From positions 1 to 64,000 of the forward strand of contig CAMFII010000003.1 of the NCBI GenBank assembly GCA_945952585.1: a DNA stretch of 64,000 bases, in the 5' to 3' direction. Positions 20,683 to 29,931 of this stretch are shown here, in pieces. The notes below the pieces were generated by a model. It did not search any database. It was not told the DNA's origin and saw only the letters and a program-made list of their open reading frames with translations. The DNA is from an uncultured Rhodobacter sp. (GTDB lineage: Bacteria > Pseudomonadota > Alphaproteobacteria > Rhodobacterales > Rhodobacteraceae). The position numbers were made by a program, and so were the translations under genes. Position 1 is the first letter of the stretch, and every line of letters begins with the position of its first letter.

Positions 20683-21381
20683 TCAGGAGCGGCCGAGATA
20701 TTCGGCCAGCGCCCGGGGCGGATTGCGCATCAGGTCGGCCGTGTCGGCTGGCGCAGAGGCGACGCCATCCGAAACGACAACCGTTCGCCGAGCGAAGGCG
20801 ACCGCATCGGCCGGGTCGTGCGTAACCATCAGCACAAGCGCACCCGTTTCCTCGGCAAGTTCGGAGACGAGCCCAAGCATGTCAGCCTTCAACGCGGGCC
20901 CCAGCGCCGCGAAGGGCTCATCCAGAAGCAGGATCGGACGCGCTCGCAACAGCGCCCGCGCCAGGGCCGCCCGCCCCTGCTGCCCCCCCGAAAGTTCTGC
21001 CGGCCGCCGCCCGCCAAGGCCGCCGAGCCCGACGCGGTCCAACGCTGCGTCGATCCTCGCCCGATCGGCGGGGACAAGCCGCAAGGCGGGCGAAAGGCCA
21101 AGGCCGAGATTCTGGGCAATTGTCAAATGCGGGAACAGGTTCTGATCCTGGAACAGCATGCTGACCGGGCGATCCCCCGGCGCCACCTGTCGCAAGCTTC
21201 GACCCTGCCACAGGATGTCGCCCCGGTCGGGGGCAATGAAGCCCGCGATCGCCATCAGCAGTGTCGATTTCCCGGCGCCCGACGGCCCGATCACCGCGAC
21301 ACGCTCGCCCGCCGCAACCTGCCAGTCGGCGTTCAGGCGAAAGTCGCCCTGCCGGATCTCCAGCCCGTCAAGCCGCAGCAT
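20683..21381 (-). CDS. thiQ: Thiamine/TPP ABC transporter ATP-binding protein
   Basis: This 232-residue ATPase energises thiamine import. It shows Walker A GPSGAGKST, the signature LSGGQQGRAALARALL and Walker B ILLLDEPF. It overlaps the end of thiP by 14 bases and is the last gene of the riboswitch-controlled thiBPQ operon. The lack of any extra domain suits a simple importer ATPase. Confidence 0.94.
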   Translation of the reverse strand: MLRLDGLEIRQGDFRLNADWQVAAGERVAVIGPSGAGKSTLLMAIAGFIAPDRGDILWQGRSLRQVAPGDRPVSMLFQDQNLFPHLTIAQNLGLGLSPALRLVPADRARIDAALDRVGLGGLGGRRPAELSGGQQGRAALARALLRARPILLLDEPFAALGPALKADMLGLVSELAEETGALVLMVTHDPADAVAFARRTVVVSDGVASAPADTADLMRNPPRALAEYLGRS

Positions 21382-22921
21382 GGCGCCGCCCTCCCCGATC
21401 GCAGATCCAGAACAGCGCGAAACTCAGTCCGACCAGCACCAGCGAGGCACCGGCCGCCGCCTGCATCCGATAGGCCCCCATCAACTGTTGCACGACAAGG
21501 GGCAAGGTTGCCTGACCTTCGTTGGCGAACAGCGCGATCACGCCGAGATCCCCCATCGAAAGCGCGGCCGCCACCCCGGACGCAAATCCGATCACGGGAC
21601 GCAGGCGCGGCAGGACCAGCCAACGCAATCGCGACACGCCGGCCAGCCCGAGCGAGTCGGCCAGTTGACCATATGCCGCTTCGACCTCGCGATGCGCGGG
21701 CAGGATCAGCCGCAGGGCATAGGGAAGGGCCATCGCGGCGTTGACCAGCGCCGTGACAGGCAGCGCCAGTCGCTCTGGCGCGGCAAAGGGATGGACCAGA
21801 ATGAAAAGCCCCGTCCCGAGGACCAGCGACGAGGCGGCAAGCGGTAGCATTCCAGCGGTCTCGATCCAGCGCGCAGCGAGGCCAGCCGAGATGGCCGTGC
21901 ACAGCGAAAGGGTCGCTGCCATGCAGAGCGCCGTCGACACCATGGCAACCAGAACCGACCGCAACGCCGCTGGCCAGACAGCGGCAGGTATGTCGGACAG
22001 GCCCTCAAGACCGCGGATGACGATCATCGCCAGAGGTAGCACGAGGAAACCGCAGCCAAGGACAAGGACGGCGACATCCTGCAGGCGCAGCGCCCATCCT
22101 TGGGCATCCCAACGCTCGACCGGCCGGTCCAGACCGGCACCGAACCGCGCCGGGACCGCCAGACGCGCGGCCAGTCCAACGGCCAGCGCGCATAACGCGA
22201 ATTGCGCGGCTGCCAGCAAAGCGGCGCGACCCAGATCGTAGTCGAAGCGCAGAGCCTGATAGATGCCAAGCTCCAGCGTCGTGGCGCGCGGCCCACCGCC
22301 CAAGGTCAGCGGAATGGCAAAGCTGGTCAGGCAGACGAGAAAGATCGCGACAAAGGCGCCAGGCAAGGTCTGCTGCAGCATCGGCAGCTCTAGGTGACGG
22401 AGAACCGTCCCCGGTCCGAATCCAAGCGCCGCAGCCAGCCGCAGCCGCTCGGCAGGAATTGCCTGCCAGCCGGACAGGATCATGCGCACCGCAAGCGGGA
22501 AATTGAAGAAGACGAGGCCCAGGATCACACCATGAGGACCATAGATCGACACCGCAGGCAGACCCACGACATCAAGAAGCCGATTGACCAAACCGGACCG
22601 GCCGAACACGGCCAGGATCCCGAGAACCGCCACGACGACCGGCAAGAGAAACGGCGCGCCCATCAGCGAAACGATCGCTCCCCGCCCCGGGAAGCTCCGC
22701 CGCGCCAATGCCCGCGCGCAGGGAATCGCAAGCCCGACCGACAGCCCAGCCGCCGCCAGCGCCGCGAGTACGGTAAACCGAAGCGCCGACCAGTCGGCAG
22801 GGCCGAAGCTGGCGGTCTCTGCCCGCAGCAGGACCGCCAGTAACGTGCCGAGTGTCAGCACTGTGGTGCACAGCGCGACAGCCCGACCCGCCCGCGTCAC
22901 TGGGCCAACGCGGCGCGCCAT
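21368..22921 (-). CDS. thiP: Thiamine/TPP ABC transporter permease
   Basis: This is a fused permease of 517 residues with about twelve hydrophobic segments. The two homologous halves each carry an ABC coupling region (AAALGFGPGTVLRHLELP and DSLGLAGVSRLRWLVLP). Such double permeases are the rule for ThiP. The start at 22921 overlaps thiB by 25 bases. A GTG at 22900, which overlaps the thiB stop, is an alternative. Neither has a strong ribosome site, so coupled translation is likely. Confidence 0.94.
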   Translation of the reverse strand: MARRVGPVTRAGRAVALCTTVLTLGTLLAVLLRAETASFGPADWSALRFTVLAALAAAGLSVGLAIPCARALARRSFPGRGAIVSLMGAPFLLPVVVAVLGILAVFGRSGLVNRLLDVVGLPAVSIYGPHGVILGLVFFNFPLAVRMILSGWQAIPAERLRLAAALGFGPGTVLRHLELPMLQQTLPGAFVAIFLVCLTSFAIPLTLGGGPRATTLELGIYQALRFDYDLGRAALLAAAQFALCALAVGLAARLAVPARFGAGLDRPVERWDAQGWALRLQDVAVLVLGCGFLVLPLAMIVIRGLEGLSDIPAAVWPAALRSVLVAMVSTALCMAATLSLCTAISAGLAARWIETAGMLPLAASSLVLGTGLFILVHPFAAPERLALPVTALVNAAMALPYALRLILPAHREVEAAYGQLADSLGLAGVSRLRWLVLPRLRPVIGFASGVAAALSMGDLGVIALFANEGQATLPLVVQQLMGAYRMQAAAGASLVLVGLSFALFWICDRGGRRHAAA

Positions 22922-23883
22922 TCTTCGATACTCGCCGCGCGCAAGGCCTCGGCCTTGTCCGCGGGAAGAAGCAGCGATTTCGCCGGGATCACCAGCGTTT
23001 CAAAGCCTTTGGGCAGACCGTCTTTCGGCGTCACGGCCGGATACATCCAGTTCGTCTCGGGGATGGCGCCCTGGAAGCCGTCGGTCAGCATGAAGTCGAG
23101 GAACTTGTCGGCCAGCTCCGGTTGCTTGCTGGCGGCGAGTTTCCCCGCGACTTCGATCTGCAGGTAGTTGCCTTCATCAAAGGCCGCCGCCGCCTTGCTG
23201 TCGTCCTTTTCGGCAATCAGGTGATAGGCGGGCGAGGTGGTGTAGCTCAGCACCATGTCAGCCTCGCCGTTCAGGAACAGGCCATAGGCCTCGGACCAGC
23301 CCGGCGTGACCGTGACGATATTGTCGGCAAGCGCCTTCCAGATCTCGGGCGCTCGGTCGCCATAGGCGGCCTTGACCCACATCAGCAGGCCAAGCCCGGG
23401 GGTCGACGAACGTGGGTCCTCGATCACGATCTTCAGGTTCGATGCCGCCAGATCCTCAAAGGACTTCGGAGGGTTGGGCACCTTGGCCTTGTCATAGACA
23501 AAAGCGAACCATCCCCAGTCGAAGGGCACGAAGACCGGGTCTTCATACGGCACCGGCAGGTCCGTCTTGATCGTCTGCGCATGCGGAGCGAAGAGGCCTG
23601 TCGCGGCGGCATCGGCGGTCAGACTGGTGTCGAGGCCAAGGACCACGTCCGCATCCGAGCGGGCGCCCTCCAGTTTCAGGCGCGCAAGGACGGCGGCGCC
23701 GTCGCCGGCGGTAACGAATTTCAGGTCACAGCCGCATTCGGCCTCGAAGGCCTTCTCGATGGCAGGGCCGGGGCCCCACTCGGCAGTGAAGCTGTCATAG
23801 GTCAGTACAGTCAGGACAGGGGTATCCGCGATCGCCATCGTGGCAATGGTCAGCATCCCCGCAGCCAGGATTGAAGTCTTCAT
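22897..23883 (-). CDS. thiB: Thiamine/TPP-binding periplasmic protein
   Basis: The 328-residue periplasmic protein begins with a signal sequence (MKTSILAAGMLTIATMAIA). The solute-binding fold VLTVLTYDSFTAEWGPG typical of ThiB/TbpA follows. It captures thiamine or its phosphates for ThiPQ. The ATG at 23883 has a textbook GGAGGAA site; a longer frame upstream would cross the riboswitch. The order thiB-thiP-thiQ with overlapping ends defines one transcript. Confidence 0.95.
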   Translation of the reverse strand: MKTSILAAGMLTIATMAIADTPVLTVLTYDSFTAEWGPGPAIEKAFEAECGCDLKFVTAGDGAAVLARLKLEGARSDADVVLGLDTSLTADAAATGLFAPHAQTIKTDLPVPYEDPVFVPFDWGWFAFVYDKAKVPNPPKSFEDLAASNLKIVIEDPRSSTPGLGLLMWVKAAYGDRAPEIWKALADNIVTVTPGWSEAYGLFLNGEADMVLSYTTSPAYHLIAEKDDSKAAAAFDEGNYLQIEVAGKLAASKQPELADKFLDFMLTDGFQGAIPETNWMYPAVTPKDGLPKGFETLVIPAKSLLLPADKAEALRAASIEEWRAALAQ

Positions 23884-23933
23884 GTCTTCCTCCAGTTGCG
23901 ACGGGACAGGTCGGGCAGGAGGATTTCCATGCA

Positions 23934-24012
23934 CCTTCCCTCCGCCGGTATGAGCCGGTTCAGGTTCAACGGGTTCGCTTGCGCGTCTCAGCCCTGTGAG
24001 GGACACCCCGAG
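23934..24012 (-). promoter_or_regulatory. TPP riboswitch (THI element)
   Basis: In the leader of thiB, the minus strand reads GGGGTGTCC, then GGGCTGAGACG, then ACCCGTTGAACCTGA and CCGGCGGAGGGAAGG. These are the conserved P1/P2/P3/P4/P5 sequence blocks of the thiamine pyrophosphate riboswitch. It most likely shuts off the transporter operon when TPP is plentiful. The thiB ribosome site lies about 50 bases downstream, which is compatible with control of translation initiation. Confidence 0.95.
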
Positions 24013-24140
24013 GTAAGCGCCAACATAGCGCGCGGTGCATGAGGCGCAAGGGCCGGGGCCAGGTTCTGATTTTTCGCAGAAAAATCGTTCCGTTCCGTCG
24101 CGCTTTCGCCTATTCCGGCCCTGACCACGAGGATCGGACC

Positions 24141-25241
24141 ATGAGCTTCAACACCTTCGGACATGTCTTCCGCGTCACCACCTGGGGCGAAAGCCACGGG
24201 CCGGCGCTTGGTGCGACGGTGGATGGCTGCCCGCCGGGGGTGTCCCTGACCGAGGCGGACATCCAGCCCTGGCTCGACCGCCGCAAGCCCGGCACGTCGA
24301 AATTCACCACCCAACGGCGAGAAGACGATGCGGTGCGCATCCTGTCGGGCACCTTCGAGGGGGTCACGACCGGAACGCCGATCCAGCTGATGATCGAGAA
24401 CACCGACCAGCGGTCGAAGGATTACGGCGACATCGCGCAAAGCTTCCGCCCCGGCCATGCCGACATCACCTATCACCAGAAATACGGGCTGCGGGACTAC
24501 CGCGGCGGCGGGCGGTCGAGCGCGCGCGAAACGGCGGCGCGGGTCGCCGCCGGCGGCGTGGCGCGGGCCGTTCTGGCGCAGATGGTGCCGGACCTGACCA
24601 TTACTGGCTACATGGTGCAGATGGGTCCACGCGGCATCGAGCGCAGCCGCTTCGATGCCGCCGCGATCGAACAGAACCCGTTCTGGTGCCCCGATCCGGT
24701 GGCGGCCGCCGACTGGGCGGTTTACCTCGACGAACTCCGCCTTGCCCACAACTCCGTCGGCGCGGTGATCGAGGTGATGGCCGAGGGCGTGCCGCCCGGC
24801 CTTGGCGCGCCGCTCTATGCCAAGCTCGATAGCGAACTCGCCAGCGCGATGATGTCGATCAACGCCGTCAAGGGCGTGGAAATCGGCGAAGGCATGGCCG
24901 CGGCGGCACTGACCGGCGTAGAGAATGCCGACCAGATCCGCATGGGCGAGGACGGGCCGGAATACCTGTCGAACCACGCGGGCGGCATCCTCGGCGGCAT
25001 TTCCACCGGTCAGCCTGTCGTGGTGCGTTTCGCCGTTAAACCGACTTCCTCGATCCTGACTCCGCGCCAGACGATCACCGCCGGCGGTGCCGAAGTCGAC
25101 CTCGTCACCAAGGGCCGACACGACCCCTGCGTGGGAATCCGTGCCGTTCCGGTGGGCGAGGCTATGATGGCGTGCGTGCTGCTCGACCAATTGCTTCTCG
25201 ACCGCGCGCAAACAGGCGGTCGGCGCGGTCGGATCGGCTGA
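24141..25241 (+). CDS. aroC: Chorismate synthase
   Basis: AroC makes chorismate from EPSP using reduced FMN, the last common step to aromatic amino acids. The 366-residue protein begins [20 protein letters not shown] and carries the family signatures [15 protein letters not shown] and [11 protein letters not shown]. The ATG at 24141 has a GAGGATC site. The open frame to 24039 is not supported. It stands apart from other aro genes. Confidence 0.98.
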   Translation: MSFNTFGHVFRVTTWGESHGPALGATVDGCPPGVSLTEADIQPWLDRRKPGTSKFTTQRREDDAVRILSGTFEGVTTGTPIQLMIENTDQRSKDYGDIAQSFRPGHADITYHQKYGLRDYRGGGRSSARETAARVAAGGVARAVLAQMVPDLTITGYMVQMGPRGIERSRFDAAAIEQNPFWCPDPVAAADWAVYLDELRLAHNSVGAVIEVMAEGVPPGLGAPLYAKLDSELASAMMSINAVKGVEIGEGMAAAALTGVENADQIRMGEDGPEYLSNHAGGILGGISTGQPVVVRFAVKPTSSILTPRQTITAGGAEVDLVTKGRHDPCVGIRAVPVGEAMMACVLLDQLLLDRAQTGGRRGRIG

Positions 25242-25244
25242 AAC

Positions 25245-25364
25245 TCAGCGTGGTTTGCGGGCGACGGGCTTGGCGGGCTTTGCGCCAGCCTTGGCGACAG
25301 CGCGGATCTTCGGCATCGACAGGCTGACCGGCTGGGTCAGCAGTTTGAAATCGGTCCTGGTCAT
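25245..25364 (-). CDS. Possible 39-residue basic protein
   Basis: This short frame encodes MTRTDFKLLTQPVSLSMP at its start and ends in a Lys/Ala/Pro-rich tail (KAGAKPAKPVARKPR) like those of nucleoid-binding proteins. An AAGGGGGG ribosome-like site lies six bases before the ATG. It starts 3 bases after the convergent aroC stop and fills most of the gap between aroC and the WYL regulator. No family is recognised, and the evidence is codon-like sequence plus the ribosome site only. Confidence 0.45.
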   Translation of the reverse strand: MTRTDFKLLTQPVSLSMPKIRAVAKAGAKPAKPVARKPR

Positions 25365-25470
25365 GGTCGCCCCCCTTGGGCTCCAGCGGCGGCAATCTGC
25401 CCCCATGAGCGCAGCTTGACGCGAGGCGAGGCCGCTGTCACGCCAAGCTTCTGTGAGGAATTGTTACAAC

Positions 25471-26172
25471 CTATGTGCGAGACGGCGACTGTTCGCCTTT
25501 GAGCTGGCGGATGAAGGCACGCAACAACGGAACGCGACGGGGGCGGAAGCTTTCGCCGGACAAGCTGGCAGTTTCGATCCCGGACAGGTGAAAGCGGCGG
25601 AAATCCTGTCGCAAGGTGCAGAAGGCCAAAAGCATGAGAGCGCGGTCAAGAAAGACGATCGACAGCGGCCAGACCCGCCGATCGGTCCGCTCGCCCGCCT
25701 TGTCGCAATAGCGGATATCCACCGCGCGCTCCTCCCAGATGGCCTCACGGATCATGCCCATATGCGGCGGGGGCGGCGGGCGACGTTCGCTTCGATAGAC
25801 CGACAGCGCGGCATGGATCGCCTGGCGCTGGACTCGTTCGGGCAGGGTGGCCGTGATCTTCGCCATCGCCCCTTCGGCGGCGCGGGCAAGGTCCGGGTCG
25901 CTCATCATGCGGACCTCGGCAAGGCCAAGCACCAGCGCCTCGACTTCCAGCCTGTCGAACATCTGCGGCGGCAAGGCCGGGTCTTCGGTGAGGGTGTAGC
26001 CCAGCCCCGCCTCGCCGTCGATCAGTGCTCCGCCCGCCCGCAACGTGTCGATGTCGCGGTAGAGCGTGCGCAGGCTGACGCCTGTTTCCTCGGCCAGCCG
26101 CGCGGCGGTTACCGGCTGCGGCAGGCGGCGGAGCGTGTCGAGCAGGCGGAACAGACGGTCGGAACGGGCCAT
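25471..26172 (-). CDS. YafY-type HTH/WYL transcriptional regulator
   Basis: The 233-residue protein has an N-terminal winged helix (RLFRLLDTLRRLPQPVTAARLAEETGVSLRTLYRDIDTL split over residues 5-43). A WYL domain follows (about 130-200, with AIWEERAVDIRYCD and RRVWPLSIVFLDRALMLLAFC). Such regulators sense a ligand through WYL. It is divergent from a GST gene across 78 bases, and regulation of that gene is a reasonable inference. The start at 26172 gives the standard MARSDRLFRLL beginning. Confidence 0.9.
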   Translation of the reverse strand: MARSDRLFRLLDTLRRLPQPVTAARLAEETGVSLRTLYRDIDTLRAGGALIDGEAGLGYTLTEDPALPPQMFDRLEVEALVLGLAEVRMMSDPDLARAAEGAMAKITATLPERVQRQAIHAALSVYRSERRPPPPPHMGMIREAIWEERAVDIRYCDKAGERTDRRVWPLSIVFLDRALMLLAFCTLRQDFRRFHLSGIETASLSGESFRPRRVPLLRAFIRQLKGEQSPSRT

Positions 26173-26250
26173 GACTTCCTGCCGGAAATTGTCAGCAGGG
26201 GTAGAGCATAACGGCCGCATCGAAATCCGCAACGACAAGGAGATCCCGCC

Positions 26251-26862
26251 ATGCTGACCCTGATCCACGCCCCCAATTCCCGCTCGACCCGTATCCTGCA
26301 CCTCATCAAGGAAATGGGGATCGAGGATCGCATCCAGATCAAGACGGTCGGAATCATCTATCGCGACGGCTCTGGCGCGCCGGACGCCGCCAACCCCCAT
26401 CCCGAAGGGAAAGTGCCGGCCCTGATCCACGATGGCACGCTCATCACCGAAAGCGGGGCAATCATGCTGTACCTCACCGCGTTGTTCCCCGACAGCGGCC
26501 TGGCCCCCAAACCTGGCAGCGCCGAGCGCGGAACCTACCTGACCTGGCTTTTCTGGTATCAGGGCGTGATGGAGCCGGTGATGATGGCTGCCGCCATGGG
26601 TATTGCCCATCCGGGTTTTCACCGGAACTTCCGCGGCCTCGATGAGGTCAATGCCCGCATCCGCGCCGCCTTGGCCAAGGGACCGTGGCTCTGTGGCAAA
26701 AGCTACACGGCCGCCGACCTGATCTGCGGTTCGGCTTATTCATTCCTGCCGCAGTTCCTGCCCGAGGATGCCGCCTTCCGCGACTGGGCCGAGCGTTGTG
26801 CCATGCGGCCCGCTCTCGCCGCGGCGAAGGCGCAGGATGCCGAACTGCTGGCAATGTCCTGA
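26251..26862 (+). CDS. Glutathione S-transferase family protein
   Basis: This 203-residue protein has a thioredoxin-type N-terminal domain (MLTLIHAPNSRSTRI) with cis-Pro EGKVPALIHDG and the glutathione-contact ESGAIMLYL. A helical C-terminal domain follows with YTAADLICGSAY. A catalytic Ser is plausible near residue 10. It is divergent from the WYL regulator, which likely controls it. Substrate unknown. Confidence 0.92.
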   Translation: MLTLIHAPNSRSTRILHLIKEMGIEDRIQIKTVGIIYRDGSGAPDAANPHPEGKVPALIHDGTLITESGAIMLYLTALFPDSGLAPKPGSAERGTYLTWLFWYQGVMEPVMMAAAMGIAHPGFHRNFRGLDEVNARIRAALAKGPWLCGKSYTAADLICGSAYSFLPQFLPEDAAFRDWAERCAMRPALAAAKAQDAELLAMS

Positions 26863-26899
26863 CCCGGCGCGCCACCCTCGGCGTTCCGAAAAATGGAAA

Positions 26900-26923
26900 G
26901 GACCGCTCCGGGCGGAGCGGTCC
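26900..26923. terminator. Strong hairpin between the GST gene and hup
   Basis: GGACCGCTCC pairs with GGAGCGGTCC over ten bases with a four-base loop. On the minus strand it is followed by TTTCCATTTTT, so it fits best as the hup terminator. It can also act on the convergent GST transcript. Confidence 0.75.
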
Positions 26924-26944
26924 TTCAATAGCCTTGCGGCAGGA

Positions 26945-27232
26945 TCAGCCGTTGACGCTGTCCTTGAGCGCCTTGGCGATCGAGAACTTCACCTGCTTGT
27001 CGGCCGGCTTGGTGATGGTCTCGCCCGTGGCCGGGTTGCGGACCTGACGCTCGGGGCGCGACTTGCAGGCAACCTTGCCGAGGCCCGGCAGGGTCACGGT
27101 GCCGCCAGCGGCGACTTCACGGGCCACCAGCGCAGCGATGCCGTCGAGCGCCGCAGCGGCGGTCTTCTTGTCGGATCCAATTTCTTCAGCCAGGGCGGCG
27201 ACCAGTTGCGTCTTGGTCATCGGTTTCGACAT
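26945..27232 (-). CDS. hup: DNA-binding protein HU
   Basis: This 95-residue nucleoid protein folds as the HU/IHF dimer. It shows the helical N terminus (MTKTQLVAALAEEIGSDKK) and the conserved RNPATGETI of the DNA-clasping arm. The arm proline lies in that block. The start at 27232 with MSKPMTKTQ matches relatives. It is transcribed alone, with a terminator at 26900. Confidence 0.95.
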   Translation of the reverse strand: MSKPMTKTQLVAALAEEIGSDKKTAAAALDGIAALVAREVAAGGTVTLPGLGKVACKSRPERQVRNPATGETITKPADKQVKFSIAKALKDSVNG

Positions 27233-27381
27233 TTCCTGTCTCCTTGTTCTTGCCCCGTCGCACGGGGTCATCCCTGCCCCGCGGTCGGGGCGATGCCGCC
27301 CGTTCGACAGGGTTTTCACGCGCAAATCAAGCGATTTCGGCCTGAATTGCCGGGTTTCCCTGCGGAAAGTCGCAAACAAAC

Positions 27382-28863
27382 CTAAAGGAAGGCCGTCTCC
27401 TCGAAACTGCGCAGTTTCCGGCTGTGCAGCTTCTCGATCGGCGTGTCGCGCAGAAGCTCCATCGCGCGGACACCGATCTGCAGATGGCTGGCCACCTGGG
27501 TGCGGTAGAACTCGCTCGCCATGCCGGGCAGTTTCAACTCACCGTGCAGCGGCTTGTCGCTGACGCAAAGGAGCGTGCCGTAGGGAACGCGGAAGCGGAA
27601 CCCGTTGGCGGCGATGGTCGCGCTTTCCATGTCCAGCGCGATGGCGCGGCTCTGGCTGAGGCGCGCAACCGGGCCGGACTGGTCGCGCAGTTCCCAGTTG
27701 CGGTTGTCGATGGTGGCGACGGTGCCGGTGCGCATGATGCGCTTCAGCTCGTAACCATCAAGCGCCGTCACGTCGGCCACCGCCTGCTGAAGCGCGATCT
27801 GGATCTCGGCCAGCGCGGGGATCGGAACCCAGACCGGCAGGTCGTCGTCCAGAACGTGATCCTCGCGGACATAGGCATGGGCGAGCACGAAATCGCCGAG
27901 GGACTGGCTGTTCCTGAGGCCCGCGCAATGGCCGACCATCAGCCAGGCATGGGGCCGCAGGACGGCGATGTGGTCGGTTGCGGTCTTGGCGTTCGACGGA
28001 CCGACGCCGATGTTGACCAGCGTGATCCCCTGCCCGTCCGGCCGCTTGAGGTGGTAGGTCGGCATCTGCGGCAACTTGGCAAGCTGTTCGATCGGGGCGG
28101 TGGCCGTGGTGATCTTCTGGTTCCCCGGCGCCACGAACGCGGTATAGCCCGACGCCGGATCGTCGAGCGCGGCGCGGGCGAAGGACTCGAACTCGTCGAC
28201 GTAGAACTGGTAGTTCGTGAACAGGACATGGTTCTGGAAATGGACCGGGTCGGTTGCCGTGTAGTGGGTCAAGCGCGCCAGCGAGTAGTCCACCCGCTGC
28301 GCCGTGAAGGGGGCAAGCGGGAACGAGCCGTCGGCATTCACCAGCTGCCGGCCATTGACGATGTCGTCGTTGGTGGTGGCCAGGTCGGGCACGTCGAAAA
28401 CATCGCGCAGGCTGAAATCCAGCACCCCTTCGTGCGGAACCGTCACGGCCGGATTGCCAGCTACGGCGAAGTGGATCGGGATCGGGGTCTCGGACGGTCC
28501 GATGATGACCGGGACGCCGTGGTTGTGGATCAGGAGCCCGATCTGCTGGATCAGGTAGTTCCGGAACAGCTGGGGCTGGGTCACGGTGGTGGCGTAAGTG
28601 CCGGGGGAAGAGACGTGGCCGAAGCTGAGGCGGCTGTCGACCTTCACATAGGTGCCGACGGTCAGGCGGATCTCGGGATAGAAGGCGCGCACCCGCGCCG
28701 CCGGTCGCCCGGTACGGACAGCAAGGCTGAACTGCTCGGCCAAAAAGGTGGTGGCGGCGTGGTAGATATGCTCCAGCCGGGCCACGGCCGCGGTGGCATC
28801 GGTGAAGGCCTCGTGCGGCAAGGCGGGCGGGGTCAGGATCGGCAGGGTCTGGTCGTCTTTCAT
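27382..28863 (-). CDS. amn: AMP nucleosidase
   Basis: Amn cleaves AMP to adenine and ribose 5-phosphate. The 493-residue protein has an N-terminal AMP nucleosidase domain and a C-terminal nucleoside-phosphorylase-like domain. The latter contains VNIGVGPSNAKTATDHIAVLRP (split), the active-site MVGHCAGLR and the catalytic-type IALDMESATIAANG. The start MKDDQTLP at 28863 is preferred over an upstream frame that overlaps the neighbouring epimerase region. It is next to a divergent epimerase gene. Confidence 0.95.
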   Translation of the reverse strand: MKDDQTLPILTPPALPHEAFTDATAAVARLEHIYHAATTFLAEQFSLAVRTGRPAARVRAFYPEIRLTVGTYVKVDSRLSFGHVSSPGTYATTVTQPQLFRNYLIQQIGLLIHNHGVPVIIGPSETPIPIHFAVAGNPAVTVPHEGVLDFSLRDVFDVPDLATTNDDIVNGRQLVNADGSFPLAPFTAQRVDYSLARLTHYTATDPVHFQNHVLFTNYQFYVDEFESFARAALDDPASGYTAFVAPGNQKITTATAPIEQLAKLPQMPTYHLKRPDGQGITLVNIGVGPSNAKTATDHIAVLRPHAWLMVGHCAGLRNSQSLGDFVLAHAYVREDHVLDDDLPVWVPIPALAEIQIALQQAVADVTALDGYELKRIMRTGTVATIDNRNWELRDQSGPVARLSQSRAIALDMESATIAANGFRFRVPYGTLLCVSDKPLHGELKLPGMASEFYRTQVASHLQIGVRAMELLRDTPIEKLHSRKLRSFEETAFL

Positions 28864-28997
28864 CTCGTGGCCCCGAAGTTTGATCCGGCATCTAACACAA
28901 AACCGGGCCGTTGGCGCAAGTGCCCCTCCCTGACGCATTCCCGTGTCGGGACGATGACAGGCTTGCGCAGGCGCGTCGCGGCGTCGATAACCGCCCC

Positions 28998-29834
28998 ATG
29001 CAACCCGTCATCCTCTCGCTCGGCCATGGCTATACCGCCCGCGCACTGGCGCGTCGCCTGATCCCGCAGGGCTGGCGAGTCATCGGCACGACCCGGACGT
29101 CCGGGCAGGCCGCCGAGATCGCCGCCGAGGGGGTGGAACCGCTGATCTGGGGCGAGGATGCCGGTCCGGCGATTGCCGGCGTAACACACTTGCTCAGTTC
29201 CATCGCCCCCGACGCAATGGGCGATCCGGCGCTGCGCGCCCTCGGCCCGCAGATCGCAGCGCACCGCTGGACCTGGGTCGGTTACCTGTCCACGACCGGG
29301 GTCTACGGCGATCATCAGGGCGGCTGGGTCGACGAGGGGACACCCCTGACACCTGGCACCGAGCGTGGCCGCCAGCGTGTTGCCGCCGAGGCGGAATGGC
29401 AGGCGCTGGACCTGCCGCTGCACATTTTCCGGCTGGCGGGCATCTATGGCCCCGGGCGCGGGCCCTTCGAGAAGGTGCGGGACGGAACCGCCCGGCTCAT
29501 CATCAAGCCGGGGCAGGTGTTCAGCCGGGTTCATGTCGCCGATATCGCGCAGGTGCTCGAGGCGTCGATCCGGCAGCCCGACCCCGGCGCCATCTACAAT
29601 GTCTGCGACGACGACCCCGCCCCGCCCGAGGATGTGCTGACCCATGCCGCAGAGTTGCTCGGCCTGCCGATGCCGCCCTCGATCCCTTATGACGAGGCCG
29701 AGATGACGCCCTTGGCCCGCAGCTTCTACGCCGAAAGCAAGCGGGTCCGGAACGACCGCATCAAGGACCAGCTCGGCGTGAAGCTGATCTATCCGACCTA
29801 CCGGGAAGGGCTGGCGGCGCTGCTTCACGCCTAG
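28998..29834 (+). CDS. NAD-dependent epimerase/dehydratase (SDR extended) family
   Basis: The 278-residue protein starts with a Rossmann motif variant (SLGHGYTARALARRL, GxGxxxxA type). It shows the SDR block YLSTTGVYGDHQGGWV, though the usual YxxxK is not clearly present; GRQRVAAEAEW occupies that position. It is similar to YeeZ-like proteins. Function unknown. The ATG at 28998 begins a MQPVILSLGHG start; no operon partner is evident. Confidence 0.85.
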   Translation: MQPVILSLGHGYTARALARRLIPQGWRVIGTTRTSGQAAEIAAEGVEPLIWGEDAGPAIAGVTHLLSSIAPDAMGDPALRALGPQIAAHRWTWVGYLSTTGVYGDHQGGWVDEGTPLTPGTERGRQRVAAEAEWQALDLPLHIFRLAGIYGPGRGPFEKVRDGTARLIIKPGQVFSRVHVADIAQVLEASIRQPDPGAIYNVCDDDPAPPEDVLTHAAELLGLPMPPSIPYDEAEMTPLARSFYAESKRVRNDRIKDQLGVKLIYPTYREGLAALLHA

Positions 29835-29931
29835 GTCCGCGCTTGATCGACTCGGGTCGGCGTGCTGTGCTTTTCGTACTGACTGCCGTTCCTGCCTCGC
29901 ATCGTCTGTCTCCGGTCAGGAGGTCTGCCCG

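Noticed and set aside
25162-25395. A 77-codon frame overlapping the end of aroC
   Set aside because: It runs in another frame from the supported 39-residue ORF, crosses aroC and has no ribosome site.
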